Assembly: GCA_002067315.1 (NCBI GenBank)
Contig: MVRA01000101.1
Span: 1 to 47,207 of the forward strand
Reading direction: 5' to 3'
DNA: 47,207 bases
DNA from: Methanocella sp. PtaU1.Bin125
GTDB lineage: Archaea > Halobacteriota > Methanocellia > Methanocellales > Methanocellaceae
Position 1 is the first letter of the stretch. Every line of letters begins with the position of its first letter. Below are positions 8,142-17,713 of this stretch, in pieces. The notes under the pieces are model-generated. The model was given only the letters and a program-made list of their open reading frames with translations. It made no database searches and was not told the origin of the DNA. The position numbers were made by a program, and so were the translations under genes.

Positions 8142-8206
8142 AACCGGCCAGACCGGCGGCCCGGAAGGAAGTGCAACCACGAGCGGCCAAATAAATACAG
8201 CCTAAC

Positions 8207-8214
8207 GTTATATA
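8207..8214 (+). promoter_or_regulatory. TATA box of the DUF151 gene
   Basis: GTTATATA is centred about 25 nt before ATG 8236 and no purine-rich ribosome-binding site lies between. This places the expected transcription start at the start codon, a leaderless message. Confidence 0.6.
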
Positions 8215-8235
8215 CTCGTAAACTAATGTACTTTT

Positions 8236-8688
8236 ATGAGCGAGTACGTGCCGGTCAACGTCAGGGGCGTGTATTTCGTCAGCACGATCACCGGGCCGCA
8301 GGCCGTGGTTTTTCTGTCCGACAACGGCGACCGGATGGTGCCGATCTACATCGGCCCGGCTGAGGCGATCTCCATCGACATCGCGCTGCGAAAGGAGACC
8401 ACGCCGCGCCCGATGACCCACGACCTCGTCAAGTCGATCATGGAAAACTTCGGCATCAACATCGACCGCATTATCATCGACGACCTGGACGAGCAGGTGT
8501 TTTACGCGCGCCTCATGCTGCGGAACGGGGGACGGGAGATCGAGATCGACGCCCGCCCGAGCGACTGCATCGCGCTGGCCGTACGGTCCAACGCCCACAT
8601 CTTCATCGAGCAGGGGATCCTCGACAAGGTTTCGATCGACCGGAAGGATATCGAAGCAGCCGGGAACATCGAGGACTTTTTCGAATAG
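8236..8688 (+). CDS. Bifunctional nuclease family protein (DUF151)
   Basis: 150 aa, matching the DUF151/BFN domain over its whole length: VVFLSDNGDRMVPIYIGPAEA near residues 24-44, RPMTHDLVKSIMENFG, then IEIDARPSDCIALAVRSNA. Plant and bacterial members have nuclease activity in vitro; their physiological role is unclear, and that of the archaeal members is unknown. The gene stands alone, with its own TATA box and apparently no leader. The C-terminus is acidic (IEDFFE). The family assignment is firm, the function is not. Confidence 0.9.
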   Translation: MSEYVPVNVRGVYFVSTITGPQAVVFLSDNGDRMVPIYIGPAEAISIDIALRKETTPRPMTHDLVKSIMENFGINIDRIIIDDLDEQVFYARLMLRNGGREIEIDARPSDCIALAVRSNAHIFIEQGILDKVSIDRKDIEAAGNIEDFFE

Positions 8689-8799
8689 CGCCTCTGGCAT
8701 AACCCGACGGACACAATTACGAAGTGCCCGCTGCAGGCTGCTATTCGCCCGCAGGGCCGTGCAGGTTATTGTCAGCCAGACGATTACTTTCACCATGCT

Positions 8800-8808
8800 G
8801 TATATAAA
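8800..8808 (+). promoter_or_regulatory. TATA box of the gene at 8843
   Basis: GTATATAAA precedes ATG 8843 by about 38 nt. The predicted transcript would have a leader of about 12-15 nt without a Shine-Dalgarno sequence. Confidence 0.55.
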
Positions 8809-8842
8809 GTTTTAATTTACTTATTCTCAGTATAATGAAAAT

Positions 8843-9652
8843 ATGTTCATACCCCTCAACGCTGTCAAAGAAAACGGATGGCCCAACGTGCTCGCGATCG
8901 GCGACACGGCGAGCGTGTTCTTCCTGCTCAGCCTGCTCTCGCCGTTCAAGATGAACGTATTCATCGCGGACACCGGCGTGGACGGCTCGTCGCCGCTGCA
9001 GTTCCGGCGGGGAGCGAAGAGCTCGCCCGACGTGGCTGCCGCGTACTACGACTTCTTCGACTCGCCCTACCGGATAGGCGCCGGCGTCCTGAAACGCATG
9101 GACCTGATCGTTTACACGATCGGCCGCGGGTACGTCGCCGGCTGGTCGCGGCGGCTGCGGGTGCCCTCTGCCTTCCTGAAGCGCCGCCCCGATGGCGCCA
9201 TCTTTGAGCTGGAGGGCACGTTGCCCGACGCCGGGAGCCTCGCCGGATGCCGGACGCCCGAAGGCGCCATTTCCGCCTTGCTGTCAGGCCTCGTGGACGC
9301 GGCCGGGCCGGGCCGGTACAGGGAATCGACGTCGATCGTGGCCATCGACAGCGACGGGAAAGGGCGCGTTTACCCGCCGTCCGAACGAAAGCCGTTAGAA
9401 CGCATCGTCCCGGACGAGACAAAATACAGCGCCTGGGACAGCATCGTGGAAGTGCTCGGGCCCGAGGAGAGCCTGGTGATCGACCGGCCTGACGCCAGCG
9501 GCCCGATGATGGTATCCGCCAGCCAGTCCCCCGGGCCGAAGCTGATCGAGCTGGGCGTGCCCGAGCTGCACATCCTGAAGGTCAACGGGCCGAAGGAGCG
9601 GTACATCGAGCTGACCGGCGACGCTGCACGCGTCTTCGACGGCGTGCTCTGA
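8843..9652 (+). CDS. Protein of unknown function
   Basis: 269 aa, codon use like its neighbours, preceded by a good TATA box. I do not recognise the family. It begins with a hydrophobic stretch that is too short and too polar for a clear signal peptide (NVLAIGDTASVFFLLSLLSPF), followed by alternating strand-like segments (MNVFIADTG, DLIVYTIGRGY, STSIVAIDSDGKG, ESLVIDRPD). No cysteine pairs or nucleotide-binding loop are apparent. It ends at the edge of palindromic element A1. It may be a lineage-restricted gene of methanogens; no function is proposed. Confidence 0.75.
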   Translation: MFIPLNAVKENGWPNVLAIGDTASVFFLLSLLSPFKMNVFIADTGVDGSSPLQFRRGAKSSPDVAAAYYDFFDSPYRIGAGVLKRMDLIVYTIGRGYVAGWSRRLRVPSAFLKRRPDGAIFELEGTLPDAGSLAGCRTPEGAISALLSGLVDAAGPGRYRESTSIVAIDSDGKGRVYPPSERKPLERIVPDETKYSAWDSIVEVLGPEESLVIDRPDASGPMMVSASQSPGPKLIELGVPELHILKVNGPKERYIELTGDAARVFDGVL

Positions 9653-9909
9653 GGCTCAAGGCGCCAAGTGGCCAAGAGAAGACGCCAAGACGCCACTGTA
9701 GAAACTAAGAGACGCCAAGACGCCAAGCGTTTTTTTTAATTTCAAGATGCCAAGGGGCCAAGTTCTATTTTATATAAATAATTAAACATCCGATAGGATC
9801 TTGGACACTTGGCGACTTGGACTAATAAATAAATCTTGGCGCCTTGGCGCCTCTTAGTTTCTACAGTGGCGCCTTGGGCACTCATCTTGGACACCTGGCG
9901 ACTTGATGA
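9653..9909. repeat. Word-built palindrome, family A (copy A1)
   Basis: This element fills the whole gap between two convergent genes. Two 36-nt arms, 9692-9727 and 9835-9870, are reverse complements with two mismatches; their core reads TGTAGAAACTAAGAG and then GCCAAG-type words. Outside and inside the arms more degenerate GCCAAG / CTTGGC words continue the symmetry. The AT-rich centre contains a T8 run at 9730-9738. A second copy, with the same arms and a diverged centre, lies at 29378-29640. It could act as a bidirectional terminator here; it may also be a non-autonomous mobile element. Confidence 0.85.
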
Positions 9910-10443
9910 TCAGAGCCGGTGGGCGATGTCGGCGACGCGGTCGAGGAGCGCGCCGATGCCCTGGCCGGTGCCGGCGGAGACGGGCATCACGAGGGCGTCG
10001 TTACCCGCTTCGTTCCGCACGCGATCGAGCGAGGCGCCGGGCAGGTCCATCTTGCTGGCGAGGACGATGCAGGGGACGCCGTGCGCTTTCAGCTCCGAGA
10101 GGAGGTGCTTCTCGAAGGCGGTCATCCCGCGGGTGGCGTCCGAGACGACCAGCCCCATGTGCAGCCCGAAGGCGATCACGTCGCGCGCCACCCCGAAGCG
10201 CTCCTGCCCTGGCGTGCCGTAGAAAAAGATCCTCATGCCCCGGTGCTCCCGGACGCCCAGGTCCAGCGCGACAGTGGTAGTGCCGTCCTTCTCCGGGGCC
10301 TCGGTCAGCCGGGCGCGAGGGTCGATGGCCCGGATCAGCGACGTCTTCCCGGAATGGTAGGAGCCGAAGACCACGACCTTGGCCCGGGTCTCGCTACCGT
10401 GATGGTCCAATCGGTCAGAGTGATGCTCGAACATTACTTCCAT
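9910..10443 (-). CDS. Small Ras-like GTPase
   Basis: 177 aa. G1 is VVFGSYHSGKTSLI, G3 is FFYGTPGQERFG, G4 is ASKMD, and G5 lies near PVSAGTG. This is the layout of small archaeal/bacterial GTPases (MglA/Rab-like), which commonly work with Roadblock/LC7 proteins; two LC7 proteins occur at 27757 and 34550. The start is one of two nearby ATGs (10443 or 10434); a GGTGGGG directly before the first gives a better spacing to the second. Longer upstream extensions would overlap the divergent protease gene and have no family similarity. Note SKMD in place of NKxD at G4, a change tolerated in several small GTPases. Confidence 0.85.
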   Translation of the reverse strand: MEVMFEHHSDRLDHHGSETRAKVVVFGSYHSGKTSLIRAIDPRARLTEAPEKDGTTTVALDLGVREHRGMRIFFYGTPGQERFGVARDVIAFGLHMGLVVSDATRGMTAFEKHLLSELKAHGVPCIVLASKMDLPGASLDRVRNEAGNDALVMPVSAGTGQGIGALLDRVADIAHRL

Positions 10444-10534
10444 CCCCACCAAATATTTACCCGGCAAGCAATAACCTTTGTCCTCTGTACCGTGCCCCAA
10501 CAAATTGATATACTCAGAATCATGATTACAGGAC

Positions 10535-11257
10535 ATGAGTTCCCGCTTCGGCACCTCAGAGCTCATCGACATCTTCGTCTCATTCATAGTCCTGACCATC
10601 GCCTTCTCCTTCAGGGGAGGGTTCGGGTCGTTTGCCATACCGGGCGCGGAGATTATCATTATCACCGCCGTGGGCGTCGGTTCGGGGTTCATGCTGCACG
10701 AGCTGGCGCACAAGTTCGTGGCCCAGCGCTACGGCTACTGGGCCGAGTATAAGGCAAGCGCAATGGGGCTGATCTTCACCGTGGTCAGCGCGGTGATGTT
10801 CGGGTGGGTGTTCGCGGCGCCGGGAGCCGTCCTGATCCGCAAGCTCGGCGGCAGCCACGGCGGCAGCTTTAATCCGCCTCAGTCGACCTACTCGCCGGAC
10901 GACGACCGCTACTGGGAGGCCTACGATGTCAGGACGGGCGGGGAAGAAGGCAAGATCGCGCTGGCCGGGCCGGTCACCAACATCATACTGGCGGGCATAT
11001 TCTTCTCGGTGTACATGGCGCTGCTGACCATGCCCGGCCTGGACCCGCTCTTCGGGTACGGGGCGTTTTACGCGATGTACATCAACGTCTTCCTGGCGGC
11101 GTTCAACATGATCCCCTTCGGGCCGCTGGACGGGGCCAAGGTCCTGCGGGCAAACCCGGTGCTGTGGGGCGCCGTCGGCCTGCCCGCGATCGTCATCACG
11201 CTGGTCCTGATGTTCAGGATAGACCTGTTCTTCGACCTTATCGGGGTCCTGTTCTGA
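10535..11257 (+). CDS. Site-2 protease family membrane metalloprotease (M50)
   Basis: 240 aa integral membrane protein. Zinc ligands and catalytic Glu are in HELAHKF within a hydrophobic segment (near residue 55), and the third ligand region is NMIPFGPLDGAKVL near residue 190, both diagnostic of M50 intramembrane proteases. A soluble loop of about 50 residues with DDDRYWEAYDVRTGG lies between. Members cleave membrane-anchored regulators or peptides; the substrate is unknown here. No PDZ or CBS domain is present. The gene is divergent from the GTPase with 91 bp between, and its stop touches the convergent polC stop. Confidence 0.88.
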   Translation: MSSRFGTSELIDIFVSFIVLTIAFSFRGGFGSFAIPGAEIIIITAVGVGSGFMLHELAHKFVAQRYGYWAEYKASAMGLIFTVVSAVMFGWVFAAPGAVLIRKLGGSHGGSFNPPQSTYSPDDDRYWEAYDVRTGGEEGKIALAGPVTNIILAGIFFSVYMALLTMPGLDPLFGYGAFYAMYINVFLAAFNMIPFGPLDGAKVLRANPVLWGAVGLPAIVITLVLMFRIDLFFDLIGVLF

Positions 11258-14200
11258 TCACATAAAGTCGGACAGGCCCATCTGCTTGCTTTTATCGTTC
11301 TCGAACAGGCTCTTAATTGACAGGCTCAGTAGCTCCAGCCGCTGGATGGTGTACTTCGGCACGTCGTACTCCTTCGCGATGGCGAGGGAGACGTCCATGT
11401 ACTTGGTCACCGCGCCCTCGTGGACGGTCAGGATGACCCGGCCGCCGCATTTGGGGCACGTGCCGGTCAAAGGCGGCCTGCGGTATTTGGCGCCGCACTT
11501 CACGCAGCGCATCTGCTGCGTCGAGAACGCGCGCAGGTTGCCGATCAGGTCGGGCAGGAAGTGGGAGTTGATCACCCGCTCCGCCACGTCGCGCTCGTCG
11601 ACGGCGCGCAGGCGGCGGGCCAGCTGGAGCTGGGCGCGGAGCTTGTCCTCCATGCTGCCTAACGTCTTATAGGCCGAGTTGGCCGGGCCGGCGGCGATGT
11701 CGCTGGTGCCGTGGGTGAACATGAAGCCTTCGTACTGCGCGGGCGTGCCCAGCCGCTTCGACACGAGATCGATGGCCTTCTCGAGGTCCTTGGGCGACTT
11801 CATCTCCCGGGTGGCCAGGTAGAACTCCCGGGGGTAACGGGCCATGACGTCGATGTTGTGCGATTCCTTGTCGATCTCCTTGGGATCGATTCGCATGCCC
11901 AGCACCAGAGGGGCGTCCATCCGCCCGCCGCGGCGGTCCGGCAGGAAAGAGCGGGAGAAGTTCAGGAGGCCGTCCATGAGCATCATCACGCAGTCTTCGT
12001 CGCCGTCGCAGTTGCGCCGCTTGGCCGCGTGGAAGAACGGGTGGGCGTACCCGGCGGACGCGCCCGTGAAGCCGAGGATGCGGCCCAGCACGCCGGCGGA
12101 GGTGTGCGGCGCCAGCCCGATGACCAGCTGCCCGATCAGGTCTTCCTCTTTCGCCGCGTTATAGAAGCGGGGCATGCCGTAGAACTTATCCAGCAGGTCG
12201 TCGATGAAGCCGCAGACCTTGATCAGGTAACCGGAACAGTCGTGGGACAGGATGATGTCCTGTACCCTGAGCTCGAGGATCTGCTCAGGCGAGGTCAGCG
12301 GGTTGCCGTAGACGTCCTTCTCGTATCCGAGCGCACGGGCTTTCTCCACGCTAAGGCCGATCTCGCGGGGGATGAAATGGGTGATGGGCACATCGCTCAG
12401 GTCGTAGCGGATGGTGCCGTCCTTGAACACGAACACCTCGTGTTTCGCCCGCAGGATGCCCTTCTCCAGCGGCTCCGGGGTCTTGTCCTTCGAGATCAGC
12501 CCCTGCACGCCCTTCAGCGTGTCGAAATTGTCGCGCTCGCCCAGGCGTTTCAGCGCCGCCGCGAAGAGGCCCTTCACGTCTATCTTTACCGGCGCGTTCG
12601 CCGTCGTGGGCTTATGGCATCGCGGACACTCGCCGGTAATCCCGTAGATCTTGCACTCGGGACAGCCGTATACGGGCATGGTATGGCCGCCGCACTCGCA
12701 TTTGCTCCGGAACGTCTTCCGGCCGCAGGCCTCGCAGGCCCGCACGCCGATCTCGACCTCGATCTCGCCGATGCGGTCGTTCATCGACTTGCTAAAGGCG
12801 CTGGCGTCCTGCAGCGACCGGTGGATGCCGCCCGCCTCGCCCACCGGGAACAGCACGTGTACCGGGGGCTTCATTTCCCGGAGCTTGCTCTTCTCCGGCC
12901 GGCCCATGCGGGCGCCGATCCGGGTCGGGGCACGCTCCATGACCGTCACGCCGCTCAACGCCGAGATCGCTTTGCAGGGATGCGGGTCCAGGCCGGCGTA
13001 AGTGTCTTTATCCTTCATGGAAAGGTCCGGGTTCAGGCCCAGGCACCGGCAGAGCACGACAGTCTCCTGTTCCGGCACCGTGACGACCTTTTCCCTGAGC
13101 TTGTGTGGCACGAGGAGCACCTCGAGGAGGCGCTTGAAATCGGGCTCCAGCGGTAGCTTCAGCTGGCCGTGCTCGATCTTACCGTTCGCGCTGATGTAAG
13201 TGGCCAGATGTACGATCTGCTCAAGCTTCAGGTCGTGCCACATGTACGTATAGTCCGGGTGGAGGGGCACGCCGTACTTCTCCGAGACCGCGAACGCTTC
13301 GGCCGCAGAGCCGACGGTGACCGGGTCCTCCGTCTTCGCCCGCAGGTCCTGCTCCCACCACTCCACGACGTAGGGCGAGGGCACCAGCGTGTGGTTGTTC
13401 TCCAGGAAGTCGCCGAAGTTGATGATGATCTCGCCGTTGTCCAGGATCTCCGAGACGTCGGGCCGGAGCTTCCGGGCCTCGGCCTCGGTCTTGATCCGCA
13501 CCACGTCGCCGTTGATCAGCCTCACCGTGGGGCCCTCGAGGCTGTCCACCGGGACCATGGCCGCCGCCTTGCCCGGGCGCTCGACTTTCAGCTGCGTCCC
13601 GGTGGCGATGAAGTCGTCCATGATGACCATGGAGGCGGGGTGGATGCCGGCGGTCGCGAAGCCGGTGTTCCGGGCGCGGCCGTACCGGAGCCGGAACCCG
13701 CCCTCCCGGGACGGGTGGCCGAACACGGGCCGGCCCGCGATCAGGTCGACGAGGAACTTGTCCTTCGGCTTGACCTTCTTCTCCTCCTCGCCGGAGGGGG
13801 CGGCCGGCTTCGAGCCGGCGATGATTTTATCCAGGAACTCCCAGCCGTCGAACTTGAGCTTGTCCACGTGCTTCTTCACCTTGGGCGCCTTGAGGATGAT
13901 GCCCTCGGCGATCACCAGCGCGATGCCGCCCCGGACCCGGTTCGTCTCCACCCGCTCGAGGTCGCGGTAGCCCTGCACCTCCGCGTCTTCCGTGGGCTCG
14001 CCGTCGACGCAGATCGGGCAATTGCGGACGATCAGCCGGATCTCGTCGTCCGTGGGGGAGTACTGGAGGCCGGCGGTCGACTGGTACAGCTGGATCTCCT
14101 CGACGTATCGCTCGATCTCGTTATCCCGGGGCCGGTACGGCGCCAGTCCTGATTTTCGCCGGACGTAGTCGGCGGCCAGCACCGCAAGGGCCTCGGCGGT

Positions 14201-14656
14201 GCCGCCGGCGCTCCGGATGGGGCCGGCGAAGTAGACCTTGATGTACTCGGTGCCGTCGTCGTTCTTGCCCAGCGTGACCTGCGAGATGCCTTCCAGCGGC
14301 GCGGCGACCACGCCCTCGGTTATGACCGCCACGGCCGTCTGTATCGCGCACTGGATGGCGGCGACCCGGTCGGCGAACTTTCCTACGTGGCCCGAGGCAA
14401 TGTCGGCGGCCACCTGCAGCGAGGCCTCTTCCCGCGACATCTTCTCCTCGCACTTCCGGATATGCGCGGCAAGCCCCGGGACGCCCATGAGCACCTCGAC
14501 CCGGTCGGCGAGGTCCTCGGCCGTGGGCACCTCGACCTCCAGCGACGGGTCGTAGCCCTGCGCCCGGGCCGCTCCCGCTATCTCGAGGCAATGCTTCAGC
14601 CCGGACTCGAGCGTCTTAAAATAGGCTTCCTGCGCTTCGCTGGTTTTTTGCTTCAT
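11258..14656 (-). CDS. polC: DNA polymerase D large subunit DP2
   Basis: Catalytic subunit of the archaeal D-family replicative DNA polymerase, 1132 aa. Seen in order: an N-terminal helical region with [13 protein letters not shown]-like family blocks, [37 protein letters not shown], a Cys-rich zinc module ([17 protein letters not shown], then [18 protein letters not shown]), [20 protein letters not shown] (catalytic acidic residues; on the protein read [10 protein letters not shown]), and a C-terminal zinc finger ([20 protein letters not shown]). No intein interrupts it, unlike some homologues. The start at 14656 has GAGGT seven nt upstream; an in-frame ATG at 14740 would add 28 residues without similarity. 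The DP1 partner is outside the window. Confidence 0.97.
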   Translation of the reverse strand: MKQKTSEAQEAYFKTLESGLKHCLEIAGAARAQGYDPSLEVEVPTAEDLADRVEVLMGVPGLAAHIRKCEEKMSREEASLQVAADIASGHVGKFADRVAAIQCAIQTAVAVITEGVVAAPLEGISQVTLGKNDDGTEYIKVYFAGPIRSAGGTAEALAVLAADYVRRKSGLAPYRPRDNEIERYVEEIQLYQSTAGLQYSPTDDEIRLIVRNCPICVDGEPTEDAEVQGYRDLERVETNRVRGGIALVIAEGIILKAPKVKKHVDKLKFDGWEFLDKIIAGSKPAAPSGEEEKKVKPKDKFLVDLIAGRPVFGHPSREGGFRLRYGRARNTGFATAGIHPASMVIMDDFIATGTQLKVERPGKAAAMVPVDSLEGPTVRLINGDVVRIKTEAEARKLRPDVSEILDNGEIIINFGDFLENNHTLVPSPYVVEWWEQDLRAKTEDPVTVGSAAEAFAVSEKYGVPLHPDYTYMWHDLKLEQIVHLATYISANGKIEHGQLKLPLEPDFKRLLEVLLVPHKLREKVVTVPEQETVVLCRCLGLNPDLSMKDKDTYAGLDPHPCKAISALSGVTVMERAPTRIGARMGRPEKSKLREMKPPVHVLFPVGEAGGIHRSLQDASAFSKSMNDRIGEIEVEIGVRACEACGRKTFRSKCECGGHTMPVYGCPECKIYGITGECPRCHKPTTANAPVKIDVKGLFAAALKRLGERDNFDTLKGVQGLISKDKTPEPLEKGILRAKHEVFVFKDGTIRYDLSDVPITHFIPREIGLSVEKARALGYEKDVYGNPLTSPEQILELRVQDIILSHDCSGYLIKVCGFIDDLLDKFYGMPRFYNAAKEEDLIGQLVIGLAPHTSAGVLGRILGFTGASAGYAHPFFHAAKRRNCDGDEDCVMMLMDGLLNFSRSFLPDRRGGRMDAPLVLGMRIDPKEIDKESHNIDVMARYPREFYLATREMKSPKDLEKAIDLVSKRLGTPAQYEGFMFTHGTSDIAAGPANSAYKTLGSMEDKLRAQLQLARRLRAVDERDVAERVINSHFLPDLIGNLRAFSTQQMRCVKCGAKYRRPPLTGTCPKCGGRVILTVHEGAVTKYMDVSLAIAKEYDVPKYTIQRLELLSLSIKSLFENDKSKQMGLSDFM

Positions 14657-14966
14657 AACGATAACCTCAGTAACGCGCCCATACGCATAAGCATGACGGG
14701 CAATCGTCACGGTTTCATGCGACGAATGGTGCGCAGGCATGCAACAAAAAAGAGAATATAATATGCCCGGATATATTTAAGAGCGCATAATGGTTCGCCG
14801 GCGTCAGGGATTGCGCCCGCCGGGCCCTGGAGAGCATACAGAATAGAAAAGGACCCGGTTTCGATATCGCCTGGACATGGCGAAGACCGCAGGCACTTTT
14901 AATAGCATAGCGTATAAACTATTGGAGCGTCCGATCGATGTAACGGCCGGCGTGCGGAGGATTCAC

Positions 14967-15506
14967 ATGGCGAAAGCGTCTCACGAGAAGCACAAGGAAA
15001 AAGCGGAAGGCAAACAGTACACGGTAGCGGTCATCACGGTCAGCACCTCCCGGTTCGAGAAGTACGGCAACAGCAAGAGCCCCGGGGACTGCGACGACGT
15101 GTCCGGCCAGGTCATCATCGACCTGCTGGAAAAGGCGGGGCACAAGACCGCGTACTGGCTGCTGAAGGATAACCTGCTCGACATCCAGACGACCCTCATG
15201 GAGATGCTGGAGCGGGCGGACGCGGCCGTCCTGTGCGGCGGCACCGGGCTGACGGCCAGCGACGTGACCATCGAGGCGGTCACGCCCATGCTGGAGAAGA
15301 CCATTCCCGGGTTCGGCGAACTGTTCCGCCTCAAGAGCTACGAGGAGATCGGCACCGCCAGCGTCCTCTCCCGGGCCACGGCCGGCGCGATCAAGGGCCG
15401 GGCCGTGTTCTGCATCCCCGGCTCGCCTAACGCCGCCCGGCTGGCCGTCTCACAGATCATCGCACCGGAGCTGGGGCATATTGTGTCCCATATCAGAGCT
15501 CACTAA
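14967..15506 (+). CDS. moaB: Molybdopterin adenylyltransferase MoaB/Mog-like
   Basis: 179 aa. The core is a MoaB/Mog domain: VAVITVSTSR at the start, then DDVSGQVIIDLLEKAGH, LCGGTGLTASDVTIEAV (the substrate-binding GGTG loop), and CIPGSPNAARLAV near the end. It adenylylates molybdopterin before metal insertion, the same pathway as mobA at 4247. An N-terminal extension of about 20 Lys/Glu-rich residues precedes the core. ATG 14967 has GGAGG six nt upstream, so the possible 30-residue upstream extension from 14877 is rejected. Confidence 0.9.
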   Translation: MAKASHEKHKEKAEGKQYTVAVITVSTSRFEKYGNSKSPGDCDDVSGQVIIDLLEKAGHKTAYWLLKDNLLDIQTTLMEMLERADAAVLCGGTGLTASDVTIEAVTPMLEKTIPGFGELFRLKSYEEIGTASVLSRATAGAIKGRAVFCIPGSPNAARLAVSQIIAPELGHIVSHIRAH

Positions 15507-15514
15507 AGTATGAG

Positions 15515-15795
15515 ATGATGAAAAAGGGCGACTTCCACTCCATCATATCGTCAATACGAATAGCGCTGCGCGCCAGGGGCGGGAGGGAGGGTAGTACGAA
15601 TGGCCCGCCGAAGGCGGCAAACGACGGAGCCCGGCGCGCACATCCGACAAGTTTTTACAGGAGCCCATCGATGACCGGGATTTTCGCCGGGTATCAACGA
15701 AGAAAAACGGGCAGGGCTGCCGTCGTACGCCCGGCCAGAGCATTCGCCCGCGCGCGATCGGCCGCCGCCGGAATGGGCCCTTATCGAAGGGCATA
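15515..15795 (+). repeat. GC-rich intergenic element, family E (copy E1)
   Basis: About 280 bp between moaB and the DUF998 gene align along their length with 35138-35480. Shared blocks in order include GCGCTGCGCGCC, GCGGGAGG, CCGCCGNAGGCGGCAAACGAC, ATCGATGACCG, GCCGGGTATCAACGA, AAAACGGGCA, GTCGTCGTA, CCGGCCAGAGC, then a CGCGCGCG tract (15749-15756). No convincing gene lies in it. This also accounts for the 300-bp stretch without genes. Confidence 0.75.
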
Positions 15796-15810
15796 AATAT
15801 CAACAGGCCG

Positions 15811-16446
15811 ATGTTATTCCGGGTGAGGACCCTGGACAGCGCGGACGTGAGGAAGATCGGCGGCGGCTGCGGCATCGCTGCCATCGCGACCTATGTGTCG
15901 GGCACCATTGTAGCTGCCGCACAGTATCCGGTACAGTTCAGTCCGTTCGACCTCCTGATCAGCGACCTCGGGAACTATCTCCATAATCCCTCGGGCGCCG
16001 TCTATATCAATGCGGGAGGGGTCATCGCCGGGCTGCTGCTGGTACCGTTCTTCGTCAGCATCGGGCCCTGGTATGACCTGGCGAAGAGCCGGAAATTTTT
16101 TTACATCGGCGCCGAGCTGTTCGGCATTGTGCTGGCGCTGGGCATGATCATGCAGGCCATCTTCTCCCAGGACACGCCCCTGCACCGGCCGTGGTCGGCC
16201 ATCGCCTTACTCTCGATGCTCCTCATGCTGCTGTTCGCGAACTTTGCGCTGCTAAAAAATCCGGCGTTCAACCGGCTGATCGGCTGCTTCGGGTTTGCGG
16301 CAACGCTGGCCTGCGCGGCGTTCCTGGCCCTTTACGCGATCGGCCTGTCCCCGTTCATCCTGGAGTGGATAGCGGTGTACGCCTGCCTGCTCTGGGTGTG
16401 GCTCCTGTCGTTTAACGCGCTTAGCCTGAAGAGAAGCGGCAGCTAA
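15811..16446 (+). CDS. DUF998 family membrane protein
   Basis: 211 aa with six hydrophobic segments. The first loop carries DLLISDLGNYLHNPSG, the characteristic block of DUF998 proteins, whose function is unknown. No Shine-Dalgarno sequence precedes ATG 15811, and the TATA-like ATAAATAT at 15794-15801 is too close to it, so the true start may be GTG 15823 or 15850. The last helix ends with SLKRSGS. It is flanked by element E1 and a convergent deacylase. Confidence 0.82.
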   Translation: MLFRVRTLDSADVRKIGGGCGIAAIATYVSGTIVAAAQYPVQFSPFDLLISDLGNYLHNPSGAVYINAGGVIAGLLLVPFFVSIGPWYDLAKSRKFFYIGAELFGIVLALGMIMQAIFSQDTPLHRPWSAIALLSMLLMLLFANFALLKNPAFNRLIGCFGFAATLACAAFLALYAIGLSPFILEWIAVYACLLWVWLLSFNALSLKRSGS

Positions 16447-16472
16447 AACCCGGACGGCCTGCGGGATTCCGG

Positions 16473-17597
16473 TCATCTTAACGTTTGTAGCAATAGTCGC
16501 TCGTAGACGTCGACGGCCTTCCGGAGCTGTTCGATCTCTATGTATTCGTCGACCACGTGGGCCTGCTCGATGCTGCCCGGGCCGATGACGACCGCGGGTA
16601 TCCGCTTCGCGCGGAACGCCCACATGTCGCAGCCCGCCGGGAACCCGGCTGGCTCCGGATCGACGCCCGATTCTCCGAGCGCACGAGACGCCAGCCGGAC
16701 GATGGGTTCGTCCTTATCCGTGGAGGACGGCGGGTACGCCGACAGCAGGTCCAGGTCCACCTCGGCGTCGTGCCGCCTAGAAAAACGGCTGACAAGGCGG
16801 CGCAGGTCGTCGTAGGCCGACTCGATGCTCTCGCCGGACACCAGCCGGCGGTCGATGAAGAACGTGCAGCTCTCCGGCACCACGTTGATGCGCTCGCCCC
16901 CGTAGATCATCGTGACCTCGGACGACGAACGGCCCAGCAGCGGGTCGGTCTTTTGGCCGACGCGACGGCCGTAGGTCTCGATGTTCTTGATCAGCCGGAT
17001 CGCGATGGTGATCGCGTTGGTGCCCTGCGCCGGCCGGGAGGCGTGCGCCGCCTCGCCGTAGACCGTTATGATCGGCCGGATGGCCCCCTTGTGGGCGATG
17101 GCCACCCGTAAGCCGGTCGGCTCCCCGATCACCGCCGCCGCGGGCGTATAGGCCTCGAGCAGCTTCCGCGCGCCCGTCGACCGTCCTGTCTCTTCCTCGA
17201 CCACGGCAGCGACCGCCACGCACCCTTTCACCCGGCCCTTCACCCGGGCCATCGCCTCCATCATGGCCGCCAGCGATCCCTTGGCGTCGGTGGCGCCTCT
17301 CCCGTAGATGCGCCCGTCCCGCACTGAAGGGGTGAACGGGGGCGTCTCCCAGCCGGCCGCGTCGAGCGCCGGGATGACGTCCTGGTGCGTGCATAGCATG
17401 AGCCCGATCGGCCCGGCGCCGGCCTTCCCGATCACGTTGTACCGGTCGCTGTCCACCGCCTGCATCTCCACCTCCAGGCCCAGCTCCCCGAACTTGCGCT
17501 CGAGGTAGCCGGCCAGCGGCGTTTCCGAGCCGGTGACCGACGGGATCGCGATCAGTTCCTGCAGGATGCCCTCGGCCGAAAAAGGGGTCTCGCTCAT
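16473..17597 (-). CDS. M20 family metallo-deacylase (ArgE/DapE-like)
   Basis: 374 aa cytoplasmic zinc hydrolase. The metal-binding series is present: CTHQDVIP (first His), GRGATDAKGS (bridging Asp), VVEEETG (catalytic Glu pair), a mid-protein VIGEPTG, and the last His in EQAHVVDEYIE. The dimerisation domain occupies about residues 180-290 (IAHKGAIRP, AHASRPAQGTNAI). The family includes acetylornithine deacetylase and succinyl-diaminopimelate desuccinylase, and many archaeal members have uncertain substrates. Neighbours do not point to arginine or lysine synthesis. A TATA-like AATATACC lies about 30 nt upstream of the start. Confidence 0.9.
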   Translation of the reverse strand: MSETPFSAEGILQELIAIPSVTGSETPLAGYLERKFGELGLEVEMQAVDSDRYNVIGKAGAGPIGLMLCTHQDVIPALDAAGWETPPFTPSVRDGRIYGRGATDAKGSLAAMMEAMARVKGRVKGCVAVAAVVEEETGRSTGARKLLEAYTPAAAVIGEPTGLRVAIAHKGAIRPIITVYGEAAHASRPAQGTNAITIAIRLIKNIETYGRRVGQKTDPLLGRSSSEVTMIYGGERINVVPESCTFFIDRRLVSGESIESAYDDLRRLVSRFSRRHDAEVDLDLLSAYPPSSTDKDEPIVRLASRALGESGVDPEPAGFPAGCDMWAFRAKRIPAVVIGPGSIEQAHVVDEYIEIEQLRKAVDVYERLLLQTLR

Positions 17598-17713
17598 CTT
17601 AAAGAGGTTAGCTGCGAAGGTATATTGTTCTTTTCATGAGGCCGCGGCGGCCGCGGCGGCTTATGTGAAAATAGCGAAAACCATTTTACCGCTCAGCCCT
17701 ATTGTATACCATC

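Noticed and set aside
11711-13156. A 481-codon open frame on the plus strand opposite polC
   Set aside because: It is the antisense shadow of a clearly recognisable DNA polymerase gene; its translation is Val/Arg/His/Asp-rich low-quality sequence typical of reverse frames in GC-rich DNA.
11258-14656. Intein in DP2
   Set aside because: The reading frame has the normal length and the motif around the catalytic acidic residues is continuous; no splicing motifs or endonuclease domain were seen.
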